Shown here piece by piece: positions 45,510 through 58,400 of a DNA stretch of 64,000 nucleotides. The stretch is from contig JAGFMI010000005.1 of NCBI GenBank assembly GCA_021030905.1, positions 1,240,001 through 1,304,000 of the forward strand, written 5' to 3'. The DNA comes from Pyrenula massariospora. Its lineage: Eukaryota > Ascomycota > Eurotiomycetes > Pyrenulales > Pyrenulaceae. The notes beneath the pieces were generated by a model. The model worked only from the letters and a program-made list of their open reading frames with translations. It did no database searches and was not told the DNA's origin. Position 1 is the stretch's first letter; each line of letters opens with the position of its first letter. Made by a program: the position numbers and the translations under genes.

Positions 45510-46403
45510 TCATCTCAAACCATATGAAGCTCTCAGAGCCATGATTTGTTGTCTCTCTGCAGGCGGAAATTGGTCGATGGTTGCTTGATCGAGTTGCATG
45601 ACCTGTCGAATCATCTCGTCTTGGCTCAGGGTAGGCGCTGCAGTAGGTACTGGACGAGGTGGAGGTTGAGCTGGATACTGCGGCTGTGGTGTTGGGACTG
45701 GAGGGGGCTGGAAGCTGAACGGCTGTGGCGGTGGTTGAGTGGGCTGTGGGATGGTTTGTGCAGCGGGTCTGGCGTTTTGTTCAACAACTTGGCCGAGAAC
45801 CTTAGGGTCGACTAGGTTCATGAGAATGAGTGCTTGAAATATAGCGTATGAGAGTTGAGGTGCTTGCTTCAGGAGTTCGGTTGCCCTGGCCGGATCAGTG
45901 GCAACAAGGGATTTCATTTGAGTGAGGACGTCGAGCAGTTGAGAAGGAGGGAGAGTGTTGAGCGTCTGTGAGATCGCATCTGTACACTTGAGGTTCGGCG
46001 GAAGGTCAGTCCCCGGAGGCAGTGGTGGTAGAGATGGTGGCTGGCCGGCTGCGCCGTCTTGGGTCATGGCTTGGTAGTCTTGAGGTACGGAATCTTTCTC
46101 GTTGTTATGAGGATAGTCTACTCTTATTTTGCGACCTTGGATCTCGAAGTCGTTGAGATTGCGAACTGCGGAAGCTGCTTGGTCGGCATCGGCGAAATCT
46201 GCGAAGCCGAATCCCTTTGGCTTGCCTGTGTCGGGGTTTGTCATGAGTCGAAATTTGGTGACGGTGCCTGCTTGGCTCAGAAGGTGAACAATGTCTTCCT
46301 CGGTCAAGTCTGAAAGAGATTAGCTGGAGGTTCAGATGCAAGAGACTGTCTTACTGAACGGGATATTCCCAATGAAAATGCTTCTGCCCTTGTCGGGAGC
46401 CAT
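45510..46403 (-). CDS. RNA15: Cleavage stimulation factor subunit 2 (CstF64/RNA15)
   Basis: RNA-binding subunit of the nuclear pre-mRNA 3'-end cleavage factor (CFIA in yeast, CstF in animals), which selects the U/GU-rich element near the poly(A) site. Two exons, 46403-46355 (only 49 bp) and 46309-45510, with a 45-bp intron, giving 282 residues. The RRM is complete: RSIFIGNIPF is RNP2, split by the intron, and KPKGFGFADFADADQA is RNP1. The hinge follows (LLDVLTQMKSLVATDPARAT...LSYAIFQALILMNLV). A Pro/Gln-rich linker leads to the C-terminal three-helix domain, TLSQDEMIRQVMQLDQATID through ALRASYGLR. Intact. Head-to-head with prohibitin-2. Confidence 0.93.
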
Positions 46404-46784
46404 GTTGACCACTGGTGAAGGAGGTAAGAATGACGGTTGTGAAGAGGCGCTCTTTCCGATGCAATGTGCACCAGGAAGAGGATCACCGTGTGGCAGTCAC
46501 AATACTGGTTAAAGTGTCAAGTATATAACTATAGTGTGAACGTCGATTTTGAAAACTGCCCGCTCTCAAAAGGTGTTTAGAAATGATCGAGAATCCCTCG
46601 ATTTGAAGGTTGTTAAGTGTCGAAGCGCACGGGCCAGAAATGTCATTGAAGCTTCTGCGACCTCCCGTAGAATCGTCGAAATGAACTAAAGAAGTTCTTT
46701 TCTTCTCCATCACAGCAACCATAGGGCGTTTCCAACCGCGCGACAGGACTCTCAGGCTTGTGGTCTGCTCCAAAAGCCCTCATA
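46404..46784. promoter_or_regulatory. Shared divergent promoter, RNA15/PHB2
   Basis: Only 381 bases separate the two start codons, so both promoters must lie here. No clear TATA box; open frames crossing it have no coding character. Confidence 0.55.
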
Positions 46785-47817
46785 ATGTCTCAAGATCCTC
46801 GGGAAGCTTTTAACAGGCTTCAGCGCCAACTGCAGCAGAGTGCAAAGGCATTCCGCGGCGGAAGCGGCGGAGGCTTGCCAGGCGGCCCAGCTGCAATTGG
46901 TGGAGGCCTAGTAGCGGCAGCAGCAATATTTGGCGTTTTCGCGCTTTCTCAGTCGCTTTATAATGGTATGTTCCAGCTCGGCGGCGACGACTTGAAATAC
47001 TAATGGCGACATTTAGTGGATGGTGGGCATCGAGCTATCAAGTATACAAGAATAGGTGGTGTAAAGAAAGATATATATAGTGAAGGTAGATTCTGCTACA
47101 CACTATTTATGGCGATACACGCTCATATTTGAAGGAACCCATATTCGAATACCGTGGTTTGAAACACCGATCGATTACGACGTGCGCGCAAAACCGCGGA
47201 ACGTTGCCTCCCTTACTGGCACGAAAGATCTGCAAATGGTCAACATTACCTGCCGTGTGCTCTCAAGACCACGGATTGAGGCACTTCCCACAATTTACCG
47301 TACTTTGGGTACCGACTATGATGAAAGAGTCCTTCCATCGATTGTCAACGAAGTTTTAAAGAGCGTGGTTGCCCAATTTAACGCCAGCCAGCTGATCACA
47401 CAGCGTGAGCAAGTTGCAAGACTGGTTAGAGAAAGCCTGTCAAGGAGAGCGGCGATTTTCAATATCACCCTGGACGATGTCTCTTTGACGCATCTAGCAT
47501 TTTCCCCAGAGTTCACCGCAGCTGTGGAAGCAAAACAGGTAGCTCAACAAGAGGCACAGCGAGCCGCATTCGTGGTCGATAAAGCAAGACAAGAGAAACA
47601 AGCAACAGTGGTCAGAGCCCAGGGTGAGGCTCGGTCGGCGGAACTGATTGGTGACGCAATCAAGAAGAGCAGGAGCTACGTGGACTTGAGGCAGATCGAG
47701 AATGCTCGCATGATTGCGCAGATTTTGCAGGAAAGCGGCGGAAAGAACAAACTCTATCTGGACAGCGAAGGCCTCGGATTGAATGTCCAAGCAGAGGCCG
47801 ATTCGGATCGGAAATGA
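46785..47817 (+). CDS. PHB2: Prohibitin-2
   Basis: Subunit of the ring-shaped prohibitin complex of the mitochondrial inner membrane, which with PHB1 acts as a scaffold and membrane-protease regulator. Three exons, 46785-46965, 47017-47085 and 47135-47817, with introns of 51 and 49 bp, giving 310 residues, the usual length. A glycine-rich N-terminus precedes one membrane segment (IGGGLVAAAAIFGVFALSQS). Then VDGGHRAIKYTRIGGVKKDI, GTHIRIPWFETPIDYDVRAK and the long SPFH/band-7 domain follow. A C-terminal coiled coil (EAKQVAQQEAQRAAFVVDKA onwards) ends the chain. The start ATG in CATAATGTCTC is the first in frame that gives the family N-terminus MSQDPREAF. Confidence 0.95.
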
Positions 47818-49488
47818 AACACTGCCTGTCCCAAGCGATCTGGGGAAGGGAATGTTTTAAAACTGTAGAACATCTGGTGCCATGGGTTCGGTGACAAAAC
47901 ATTTTCTATGCATCGGGTCAGAGCGTTCGGTAGCGGATGAGAATCATCTTCTCTCTCAAATCAATTTTCGCCTGAGCGCAAGGAGGTACAACTGTCTATG
48001 ATTATCCATCCCAACTCGCTCAGGATTATAAGGGAATGGTCAATAACGTGCACGTAGCGGTGGCACAAATCTAACTATTATTAAGAAGTAATAGGCGTAA
48101 AGGTGAGTGCATCAAGCTATCCGACACGCCTTTGAGATGACAGAGAAAGCTTTCTATTGTGAGAGTTCTTGTTCTCATGGCAATGTTTGAAACGCTGGAG
48201 GAATCACCCAAAACGCAAGTCATGCTGCAAACCAATAACTGGTAGTATGCATTCCATTGGACGATCTGGTAAACATCATGCTGGCGACTTCACATTTCTG
48301 CTTGTCTTCTTGCCGGGATCGGTGCCGTTCGAAGTGGCCTTTCTTCAAAAGATGCGGAAGTAGAAGTCGACCAACCAGAGCTGGCGTATGACAAGGTGCA
48401 TCATGACCCTTCCCATAAAATCCGAGCTTCGGACTCTAAGATACTGCACGGGAGAAAGCCTCAACTTTACTGTAGTGACTCGGGATCTGGGTGAAATATC
48501 ATCGGCAATGGTAGAATCGCGCTCCCAGATCCGCATTGCTCCAAAGCCGCAGTGCTTCTGGCTTTTTCTTAAGCGGCGGAGATTCGGGCAGGATACGGCA
48601 AGGCAGAAAGACCGTACGCGCAGCCTTATCCCTGATCTGAAACTGACATGTAACCGCCCTGGGATCCTCAAACCGGGCCTCTCCGAGTCGTAAGGCGAAC
48701 CTCGTAGCTGTCGGCTTGAGAATAGCCGCCGAATGCTTACCCGGCATTGTTGACATTGCGAGCGCATTTCAGGCACCATTGACGCCTGTGGGGGTTTGTC
48801 GACCTTTGCTTACACTAGATTATGATCTTGTAGGAAAGCCAAGCGGACCCCCCAGAAGCTATGGATCCACATTTCTGCTGGATGATCTGAAAATTTCGAA
48901 ATTGAAGGATCTCTAGTGACATCGGTTGAGCCTCTGAGTAGCTTGTAGACAATGTTCCGCATCCTTTACTTTCTCCCCTGGTGGCGTCGGCTGGCGGCTG
49001 GGGATATTAGCAGTATGAGTCCACCGCCAAGAGCCGGAACCCTCAGACGAAATCAGCAGCTGGCGATCTTCCATGCCGTCAGTGCAGCCAAAGGCGGATC
49101 GAGCACGTCCCGCGCACTGTCGGAGATGTCAAGGGAGGACGACAGACGTCTCACCTCTCCCAAAAGAGCCGCCAAGGCGTTTCCGCTCCCACGCCTTCTC
49201 CGTATCAATCCTCGGTCGATGCCACACCCGGCCCTGGAACCGCAAAGACATCCGGCCGAGGTCTGCCAAGACAGGCAATCAGCATGCTTAAACTCTCTCA
49301 CCACCCTCATAAGCCAAAATCCTTTCTGGAGCTTCGCACCTCTTCTTCAATTCTCTGGTAGAAGGTGTCGCTCACTTTGAACTTCTTGTGTCGTGCTGGC
49401 CATGCTCCTCCTTTGATACCCTGCCTTTTACTTCTTGGATATAGTATATCTTTAATACGCACTGTCCTTCATTATACACGCCCTAATC
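47818..49488. other. Intergenic region
   Basis: About 1.7 kb. Several opposing open frames of 65-145 codons occur (for example 48345-48779 minus), rich in Arg and Ser as chance frames in GC-rich DNA are. No gene or repeat supported. Confidence 0.5.
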
Positions 49489-50570
49489 ATGAGATACGCT
49501 TCATACTCTGCGGCCTTTGCCGCCTTCTCCTCATCAGTGCTTTCAGTTCCTCTGGTAGGGAGACAAGCACCCGCAGAAGCACCACCAGCAGCGGCTCCTC
49601 CAGCACCGTCGTCAGCGCCAGCAGCAGCACCTCCAGCAGCAGCGGCACCACCACCGCCTGCGGCTGGCAATGTCACCGACATTGATGTGCTTCAATTTGC
49701 CTTGACGGTAAGAGTTCTCTTAAACCAGGTCAGAATAAAGAATGCTGACAAGACCAGTTGGAACATCTTGAGAACGTCTTCTATAAGCAAAACCTCGCGC
49801 GATTCTCGCAACAAGATTTCATGAATGCCGGGTTTTCAGCATCCTATTACAGCAACGTCCAATTTGTGGCACACGATGAGGAAGCACACGTCAACTTCCT
49901 GACATCGGCAATATCCGGCGCTGGTGCTCAGCCAGTAGCTGCGTGCACATACAACTTTCCCGTCACCGACGTGCAATCCTTCGTCGGCCTCGCCAACGTG
50001 CTAGAAGGTGTCGGCGTCTCAGCGTACCTCGGTGGTGCCCCGGCCATCTCATCAAAGGATATCCTCACCAAAGCCGGCGCGATCCTCGTCTCAGAAGGTC
50101 TGCACCAAGGGGTCCAAAGGCAAAGCCTGAACCAGACAGCGTCAGCCAACATTGTCGGAACACCCGTGGGACCAAATTCAGTCTTTACCCTCGCGTCCGC
50201 CTTCATCGCCTCCTGCCCTTCTTCCAACCCTCCCCTCCCTTTCAAAGCATTCCCCTCCCTCACAGCCGTCACCAAGGGCTCTGTCCAAAAACAAAGCCAA
50301 TTCCAATTCACCGCTGCACCCGGAGCCCAGATCCCAAACCCCATGTTCGTCACCTTCGTCAGCGGCCTCGACACCGTGAGCGTTATCGGTTCAAATCAGA
50401 ACGGTATGCTCAGTGCCACCATCCCGGCCAAAACCGAGGGCCAGACGTATGTGTTCATGACAAATAATGGGATAGCTTCGGGTGCAGTGATGGACTCGCA
50501 GATATTGATGGGACCGGCAATCGTGGATGTCTTGCCTGATCCACCAAGTTTGGATTTCAAGGTTCAGTAG
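49489..50570 (+). CDS. Rds1-like secreted ferritin-like protein
   Basis: Homologous to the fission-yeast stress protein Rds1, which has a ferritin-like four-helix domain; extracellular or cell-wall-linked function is inferred from the signal peptide. Two exons, 49489-49707 and 49758-50570, with a 50-bp intron, giving 343 residues. A signal peptide MRYASYSAAFAAFSSSVLS is followed by a low-complexity Ala/Pro segment at about residues 26-60. Then NVTDIDVLQFALTLEHLENV spans the splice. YSNVQFVAHDEEAHVNFL is the second helix with the E/H residues, followed by CTYNFPVTDVQSFVGLANVL and the C-terminal beta-rich part ending in PDPPSLDFKVQ. Intact. Confidence 0.87.
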
Positions 50571-50649
50571 TCTTCTGAGCTGATGGCATTGGGATGGCGA
50601 TGGAGGCGTGTTAGCGAGACATGGACTTATATATATTAAGACTTCTCAT

Positions 50650-50990
50650 TTAGCCATGAGCGAATTTGATATCCCCAGCAAGACGCTGGATTTTTTCACT
50701 CATCTCCTCTACTGTAGCCTTAATTTCCCTTTTGTGAAATTTTACCGTCTCAGGGTCTAGAAAAGGCATTGAGAAATCTTTAATGGCAACTGCCCTAAGG
50801 CTTCCAGTATTCCCGGCGCTGATCAACGACTGGGTCATTAATCCACCGCTTAGCTCCCATATCGTTGCAACGGGACAAGATTCGGCTATAACGTCTCCGT
50901 CATACGCCTAAGGTCGTCTTCGTCCAAAAAGGGACATGCCATCACGTGCTCTGCTTATTTCTTCAATCGTCAGGACACGACGGAATTTCC
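50650..50990 (-). pseudogene. Remnant of an unidentified protein gene
   Basis: On the minus strand one frame gives WKFRRVLTIEEISRARDGM then SLFGRRRP, a single TAG at about 50908-50910, and then AYDGDVIAESCPVATIWELS continuing through SLRAVAIKDFSMPFLDPETV to the end at 50650. The frame is the same on both sides of the stop and the composition on both sides is strongly protein-like, so I read it as one interrupted coding stretch. Upstream of 50990 the frame is lost. I do not recognise the family. The part from the ATG at 50838 could still be a 62-residue product. Confidence 0.4.
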
Positions 50991-52343
50991 ACTGAAAGGA
51001 CCGGTGTGTTCTCTTTCATACATTACGTTCATTGACTTTGAAAACTTGCGAGGATGACAGAAAGAGAAAATCAGAATGTAAACGGGAAGACGAGAAACTT
51101 TTCTTGGTTTTGCGTGAGGAGCCAAGTGAACATGGAAGTCTCTGAGAGTGGGGCTAAATTTCTCATGTAGGAAGGCTTTATAGGTTCTATCCAACAGACG
51201 TCTGATTACTGAGGGTGAATTGTGGCCAAATCGTGGGTAAGTTTAGGACATGAAAAATCGTCCAGTCATAATGCAATTTCTTTCTACCTAGAAATACAAT
51301 TGTTCGGTCAGACTCTAGACGAAACTGTGCCCACGACGGTACTTATTTAGGGCCGAATGTCCACCCGAATGACGCGTGTGATGGCCAAAACGGGGTGTCA
51401 TTCAACATGAGATTACTTAAAAGGGATGTCAGATACAGTCTACTTGTCGCTCAGCCTTATCCAGGTCTAGAGAGAAGTTAGACCGGCGGGGAGCTATAAA
51501 TATATTGCAAAGAACCTAAGCGACTACGAAGTGGCCTCACGTTCAGTGATACTAAATACCCTCTTCCTGAGGGGTTGAAAAGATCGGTCGAGACCAGAGA
51601 TCTGCAGCAGGGCCTATCGGCTAGTTTTGTGGGATCCCGGGACTGACGGTGCGTTCAACAGACCCCGTCTTCGGCGGGGCCCAGGCACGAGTCGGGTCTG
51701 GCCTTGGGGACAAGGGGGCCGTTGAGAGCTCGGGATCTTTTTTTTGCTATCGACACTCTCGGCGATTTTTGCTCCCATGGAAACTGATGGAATCACGGTC
51801 AAATCGAACGCTAGAAGGGCACAACGCCATGTCTGAGTCTGAGAAAACGTAGAATCTATTGCTAGAAGATCAATATCTCAGGATGGAGGACAAAACTCAT
51901 CCGGACTCCGAATTCGGCCAACGGAGTCCGAAGAGGCGAACGACCATGTTCCATCACTAGAGATCTGTAATTAATCGTTGTATTCTATACGTTGTGATAC
52001 GGAGCGGTCCGCTGCATCGCAGAGCCGTAGGGGCGGTTGGTGGTCAGCTCTCAGGGCGCAACGTCATCCCGAGCCATCTCTGGCGGCGTCTGCGTACCAA
52101 GCAATACGGCTGCCATCCACGAAAAGTTGGGGAAGCTATACCTTAATACCTCGTCCGTGCTCCTCCACACTCACCTGCGTCGACCTCGTGCATAAACTCA
52201 ACACCCTCAACCGCCGCCCCGTTTGCCTCACCTCGCTATCTGACCGTCCTCCCCTGATCCGCCGACCCGATCTGAACCCTTTTCTCTTTTGACAACATCC
52301 TGTACATACCCACGATTGCCTCTTTCCTTCAGTTGTTCGACCA
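50991..52343. other. Upstream region of ACC1
   Basis: About 1.35 kb, with a pyrimidine-rich part near 52150-52330 that is likely the ACC1 promoter and transcript leader. No other gene supported. Confidence 0.5.
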
Positions 52344-52388
52344 ATGGTCGCTGCAGGTGTCGGATGGCATAAGCGGAACGGCGTTTAA
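52344..52388 (+). promoter_or_regulatory. Candidate upstream open frame in the ACC1 leader
   Basis: ATG at 52344 in the context CCAATGG opens a 14-codon frame (MVAAGVGWHKRNGV) ending at TAA 52386-52388, 99 bases before the ACC1 start. Whether the transcript includes it depends on the unknown transcription start. Confidence 0.35.
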
Positions 52389-52487
52389 TTTTCTAGCTTC
52401 TCACAGAACCGGACGAGCCTTCCATACTGGCATCAACGTTCTGTAGAAGCTTCCCTCCATATCCCCTCCTCACTGACACCTCCGACC

Positions 52488-55400
52488 ATGCCTATACCCA
52501 GGAACGGCACCAATGGCCTCACCAATGGGCATCCGAGCTCATGGCAGGCCAAACACGATCTGCCTTCACACTTTATTGGAGGCAACTACTTAGATAACGC
52601 TCCGACGAGCCGTGTCAAGGACTTTGTGCAGCAGCACGATGGGCATTCTGTCATAACTTCGGTGAGCGTGGACGTTACCTTGGGCGCAACTCCGGCTGAC
52701 CTTTTCCCCTCAGGTCCTGATTGCCAACAATGGTATTGCTGCTGTTAAAGAGATTCGGTCGGTGCGAAAATGGGCCTACGAGCTCTTCGGCGACGAGCGG
52801 GCGATCCAATTCACCGTCATGGCTACACCAGAAGATTTGCAAGCAAACGCGGACTATATTCGAATGGCCGACAAATACGTCGAGGTGGGAAATTTCATTG
52901 CAAGCCTGGCCTAGATTACAGAACACACCCGATTCAAGCTTTGCAAAATATGTGTCGAAGAACTGACGATAACACCATAGGTTCCTGGCGGCACAAATAA
53001 CAATAACTACGCTAACGTTGAATTGATTGTCGATATCGCCGAGCGAATGGATGTTCACGCTGTCTGGGCAGGATGGGGCCACGCTTCAGAGAATCCAAAG
53101 CTTCCAGAGTCGCTCGCAGCTTCGCCAAAAAAGATCATATTCATTGGCCCTCCCGGCTCAGCCATGCGGTCCCTCGGAGACAAGATTTCCTCTACGATTG
53201 TCGCACAACATGCAAAGGTCCCCTGCATACCCTGGTCTGGTGAAGGTGTGGACCAAGTCAAGGTAGACAGGGATGACATTGTGACGGTGGAAGATCACAT
53301 TTACGATCAAGGTTGCACACACTCGCCGCAGGAAGGCTTGGAAGCCGCTCGAAAGATCGGCTTCCCTGTCATGGTCAAAGCTTCTGAGGGTGGTGGTGGG
53401 AAGGGCATTCGTAAAGTAGACACCGAGGAAGATTTCGCTAGCCTGTATAATGCTGCGGCGAGTGAAATCCCAGGATCGCCAATATTCATCATGAAGCTTG
53501 CCGGAAATGCCAGACATTTGGAAGTGCAGTTGCTCGCGGACCAGTATGGTAACAACATTTCTATCTTCGGCAGAGATTGCTCTGTGCAGCGGCGGCACCA
53601 GAAAATCATTGAAGAAGCTCCTGTCACAATCGCTCGGCCACAGACCTTCCAAGCTATGGAGAAAGCTGCCGTTCGCCTGGGAAAGTTGGTCGGCTATGTA
53701 TCTGCGGGTACTGTTGAGTACCTCTATTCCCATGCAGAGGACAAATTTTATTTCCTCGAGCTCAATCCTCGTCTTCAAGTCGAGCATCCCACTACGGAAA
53801 TGGTCAGTGGTGTCAATCTGCCAGCGGCACAACTTCAGATTGCGATGGGTATACCGCTGCACCGCATTCGTGATATCCGCCTTCTCTACGGCGTTGATCC
53901 TCGCACTAGTACGGAGATAGACTTTCATTTTGAGAAGGAGGAGAGTCTGAAGACGCAAAGACGACCCCACCCTAAAGGTCATACAACGGCTTGTCGTATC
54001 ACCTCAGAAGACCCCGGTGAAGGATTCAAACCCTCAAGCGGCAAGATGCATGATCTGAACTTTAGATCAAGCTCAAATGTGTGGGGATATTTCTCAGTTG
54101 GCACGGCCGGAGGTATACATAGCTTCTCCGACAGCCAATTTGGTCATATCTTTGCCTATGGAGAGAATCGCTCTGCGTCGAGAAAACACATGGTGGTTGC
54201 CCTGAAAGAGCTAAGCATCCGAGGTGATTTCCGAACCACCGTGGAATATCTCATCAAACTTTTAGAGACACCTGCTTTCGAAGATAACACGATCACAACT
54301 GGATGGCTCGATCAGCTAATTTCGAACAAATTGACTGCAGAACGACCGGATCCAATCTTGGCAGTAATCTGTGGGGCGGTACAGCGAGCTTACATCTCTG
54401 GTGAAGCATGTATTGCCGAATATCAGAAAGGAATATCTAAAGGACAAGTCCCATCAAACGACGTTCTCAAGACAGTCTTTCAGGTTGACTTCATCTACGA
54501 AGGAAATCGATATAAATTTACAGCAACTAGATCAAGCCCTGAAAGCTTTCACTTATTCATAAACGGTTCGAAATGTTCTGTTGGCTTCCGAGCTCTGGCA
54601 GATGGCGGTCTTCTCGTACTGTTGGCCGGTCGAAGTCACAATGTCTACTGGAAGGAGGAAGCAGCCGCAACTCGCCTAAGTGTTGATGGCAAGACGTGCT
54701 TGCTCGAACAGGAAAACGATCCTACTCAGCTACGGTCACCAAGTCCTGGCAAGCTGGTGAGGTTCACTGTCGAGAACAATGAACACGTCAAGGCTGGCCA
54801 GCCCTTCGCCGAAGTTGAGGTCATGAAGATGTTCATGCCGTTGATTGCGCAGGAAGATGGCATAGTCCAGCTCATCAAGCAGCCTGGAGCAACTCTTGAA
54901 GCAGGTGACATTCTCGGTATACTAGCATTGGACGACCCTTCTCGCGTCAAGCATGCGCAGCCTTTTACAGGTCAGCTCCCTGACCTTGGGCCCCCTCAGA
55001 TTGCCGGCAACAAGCCGCCGCAACGGTTCTCTTTGCTACACAGTATCCTTCAGAATATTTTGCTGGGTTATGACAACTCCGTAATCGTGACTCCGACTCT
55101 CAAGGAACTTGTTGAAGTCCTCCGGAATCCAGAATTACCGTATGGGGAATGGAATGCTCAATCTTCTGCCCTTCACTCAAGGATGCCGCAAAAACTTGAT
55201 AGCCAATTTGCGACAATCGTGGACCGCGCTGCTGTACGCAGAGCTGAATTCCCAGCAAAGCAGCTGCAGAAAGCTTTCAACAGATTTTTGGACGAAAATG
55301 TTAATGCAGGGGATGCCGACCTATTAAGGACAATGTTGGCTCCTTTATCCGCCGTGATGGAAAAATATGCGGAAGGGTTGAAGGCAAACGAGTTCAAGAC

Positions 55401-58400
55401 TTTCATCTCTCTACTTACACAGTATTGGGATGTGGAGAAGCTTTTTTCCTCCGCCACCCTGCGCGACGAAGACGTTATTCTCAAACTTCGAGAGGAGCAC
55501 AAAGACGATATTCTGAAAGTTGTAAACATTGTGCTCTCTCATAGCCGAACTGCGGCCAAGAACAACCTTGTTCTTGCTATTCTTGACATGTACCGACCGA
55601 ATCTTCCAAATGTTGGCAATGTTGCAAAATACTTTCGTCCCGTGTTGAAGAAGCTGACCGAGCTTGAGTCAAGGTCGTCTGTGAAGGTTGCGATTAAGGC
55701 GCGAGAACTACTCATCCAGTCTGCTCTACCGTCTCTTGAAGAAAGACAGGCTCAAATGGAGCATATCCTTAGATCGTCGGTTGTGGAGTCAACATATGGT
55801 GAAACAGGATGGGATCATCGAGAACCAGCCCTTGAAATTCTCAAAGAGGTCGTGGATTCTCAGTACACCGTGTTTGATGTGCTCCCCTCATTCTTTGCCC
55901 ACCAGGATCCTTGGGTGTCGCTTGCTGCTCTGGAGACTTATGTGCGTCGCGCATACCGAGCCTACACTGTGAAGGAGGTGGAATACCACAATGATCAGGA
56001 ACCACCTTTCGTGATGTCCTGGGATTTCATTCTCCGCAAGGTTGGGCAGTCTGAATTTGGAATGCCACTCGGTTCAGCATACCCGTCTACGCCAGGCACA
56101 CCTTCAACTCCAATCGGCAACCCTTTCAAGAGGGTTAGCTCCATTAGTGACATGTCTTACCTTGCAAGACATGGCGAGGAAGAGCCCACTCGGAAGGGTG
56201 TCATCGTCCCTGTCCAGTATTTGGAAGAGGCCGAAGAATACCTTGCTAAAGCTCTTGAGGTTTTGCCAAGGGCAGGGTCAAAGAAGCGAGTCAATTCTGG
56301 CTTTATTTCAGATCTTACCGGCGCTCGCAAGCCACCCGCTCCGAAGCTTGAAAATGATGACGAATTGACGGGTGTTTGTAACATTGCCATCCGAGACGTT
56401 GAGGATATGGATGACAATGAGATCCAGTCTCGTGCGTCTAAGCTAATTGCAGACAACAAGTCCGAACTTCTGGCCCGTCGTGTCCGCCGCGTCACATTTA
56501 TTTGCGGCCACAAAGACGGTACATACCCGGGGTACTTCACATTCCGGGGCCCCGACTACGAAGAAGATTCAAGTATTCGTCACACCGAACCTGCCCTGGC
56601 TTTCCAACTGGAGCTGGGGAGACTTTCAAAATTCAAGATACGGCCTGTATTCACTGAAAACAGAAATATTCATGTGTATGAAGCCTTAGGCAAAGGACCT
56701 GAATCAGACAAAGTCGTGGACAAGAGGTATTTCACTCGTGCCACCGTGCGCCCTGGTCGACTCCGGGATGACATCCCCACTGCGGAATATCTCATCTCCG
56801 AAGCAGATCGGCTGATGAATGATATTCTCGACGCTTTGGATGTCGTTGGAAACAACAATTCTGATCTGAACCACATCTTTATCAACTTTACACCGGTTTT
56901 CCCGCTCCAACCAAGAGATGTCGAGCATGCCCTCGCCGGCTTCTTGGAACGATTTGGTCGTAGACTCTGGCGTCTTCGCGTCACAGGTGCCGAGATTCGG
57001 ATTCTTTGCACTGACGAAAACACTGGTAACCCATACCCTCTACGTGTGATGATCACCAATACTTCTGGTTATGTCATTCAAGTCGAGATGTATGCTGAGC
57101 GGAAGGCTAAGAATGGCGAGTGGCAGTTCGAAAGTATCGGCGGTAATACTAGCAAGGCTGGCTCAATGCATTTGCGGCCGGTATCCACGCCGTATTCTAC
57201 CAAAGAATGGTTGCAGCCCAAGCGGTACAAAGCTCATTTGATGGGCACTCAGTATGTGTATGACTTCCCAGAGCTTTTCCGACAAGCGTTCCAAAATAGC
57301 TGGAGCAAAGCCGTCGCCAAATACCCACCACTTTCTGAACAGAAACCTCAGGTAGGGGAATGTATCGAATACAGTGAGCTAGTGCTTGACGACACAGATA
57401 ACCTCACTGAAGTGTCTCGCGATCCAGGAACCAATACTTTTGGCATGGTTGCCTGGATTATTACAGGAAAAACACCAGAATATCCTCGCGGCCGAAGATT
57501 TATTGTCATTGCAAATGATATTACTTATCAAATCGGCTCTTTTGGGCCTAAAGAGGACAAATTTTTTAATAAATGCACAGAGCTTGCAAGGAAGCTTGGC
57601 ATCCCTCGCATATACTTATCCGCGAACTCGGGTGCTCGCATTGGTATGGCTGAAGAACTTATACCTCATTTCAACGTTGCTTGGAACGACCCGGAGAAAC
57701 CTGAAGCTGGGTTTAAATATCTCTACCTGACGCCTAAAGTGAAGGAGCGGTATGAAAAGAACAAGGAAGTCATCACGACTAAGGTCACTGAAGATGGCGA
57801 GGAACGTCACAAGATCACAACTATCGTTGGCGCTAAAGACGGTCTAGGGGTTGAGTGTCTGAGAGGATCCGGCCTTATTGCGGGTGCAACTTCTAAGGCT
57901 TATGAAGACATCTTTACAATCACCCTTGTCACCTGCCGGTCCGTCGGTATTGGAGCTTATCTTGTCAGACTTGGGCAGCGTGCAATTCAAATCGAAGGCC
58001 AACCAATTATCCTAACCGGTGCGCCGGCCATCAACAAACTCCTTGGCCGAGAAGTCTACACCTCAAACTTGCAGCTTGGAGGCACGCAGATCATGTACAA
58101 GAACGGTGTGTCGCACATGACCGCAAATGACGATTTTCAAGGTGTGGAGAAGATTGTTGAATGGATGTCTTTCATTCCTGATAAAAAGAACAACCCCGTA
58201 CCAATCTCACCCTCTGCAGATACTTGGGACAGAGACGTCACCTTTGTTCCCCCATCAAAGGCAACCTACGATGTCCGTCACATGATTGTTGGGACGCAGG
58301 ATGATGAAGGCTATCTTTCTGGTCTATTTGACAAAGATTCATTCCAGGAAGCGCTCGGCGGCTGGGCTAGGTCTGTGGTCGTTGGCCGCGCTCGTCTTGG

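Noticed and set aside
48345-48779. Minus-strand open frame of 144 codons
   Set aside because: Arg/Ser-rich with opposing open frames and no domain; looks like chance.
53158-53982. Long minus-strand open frame of 274 codons
   Set aside because: Lies wholly inside the biotin carboxylase part of ACC1 in antisense; a shadow of that gene.
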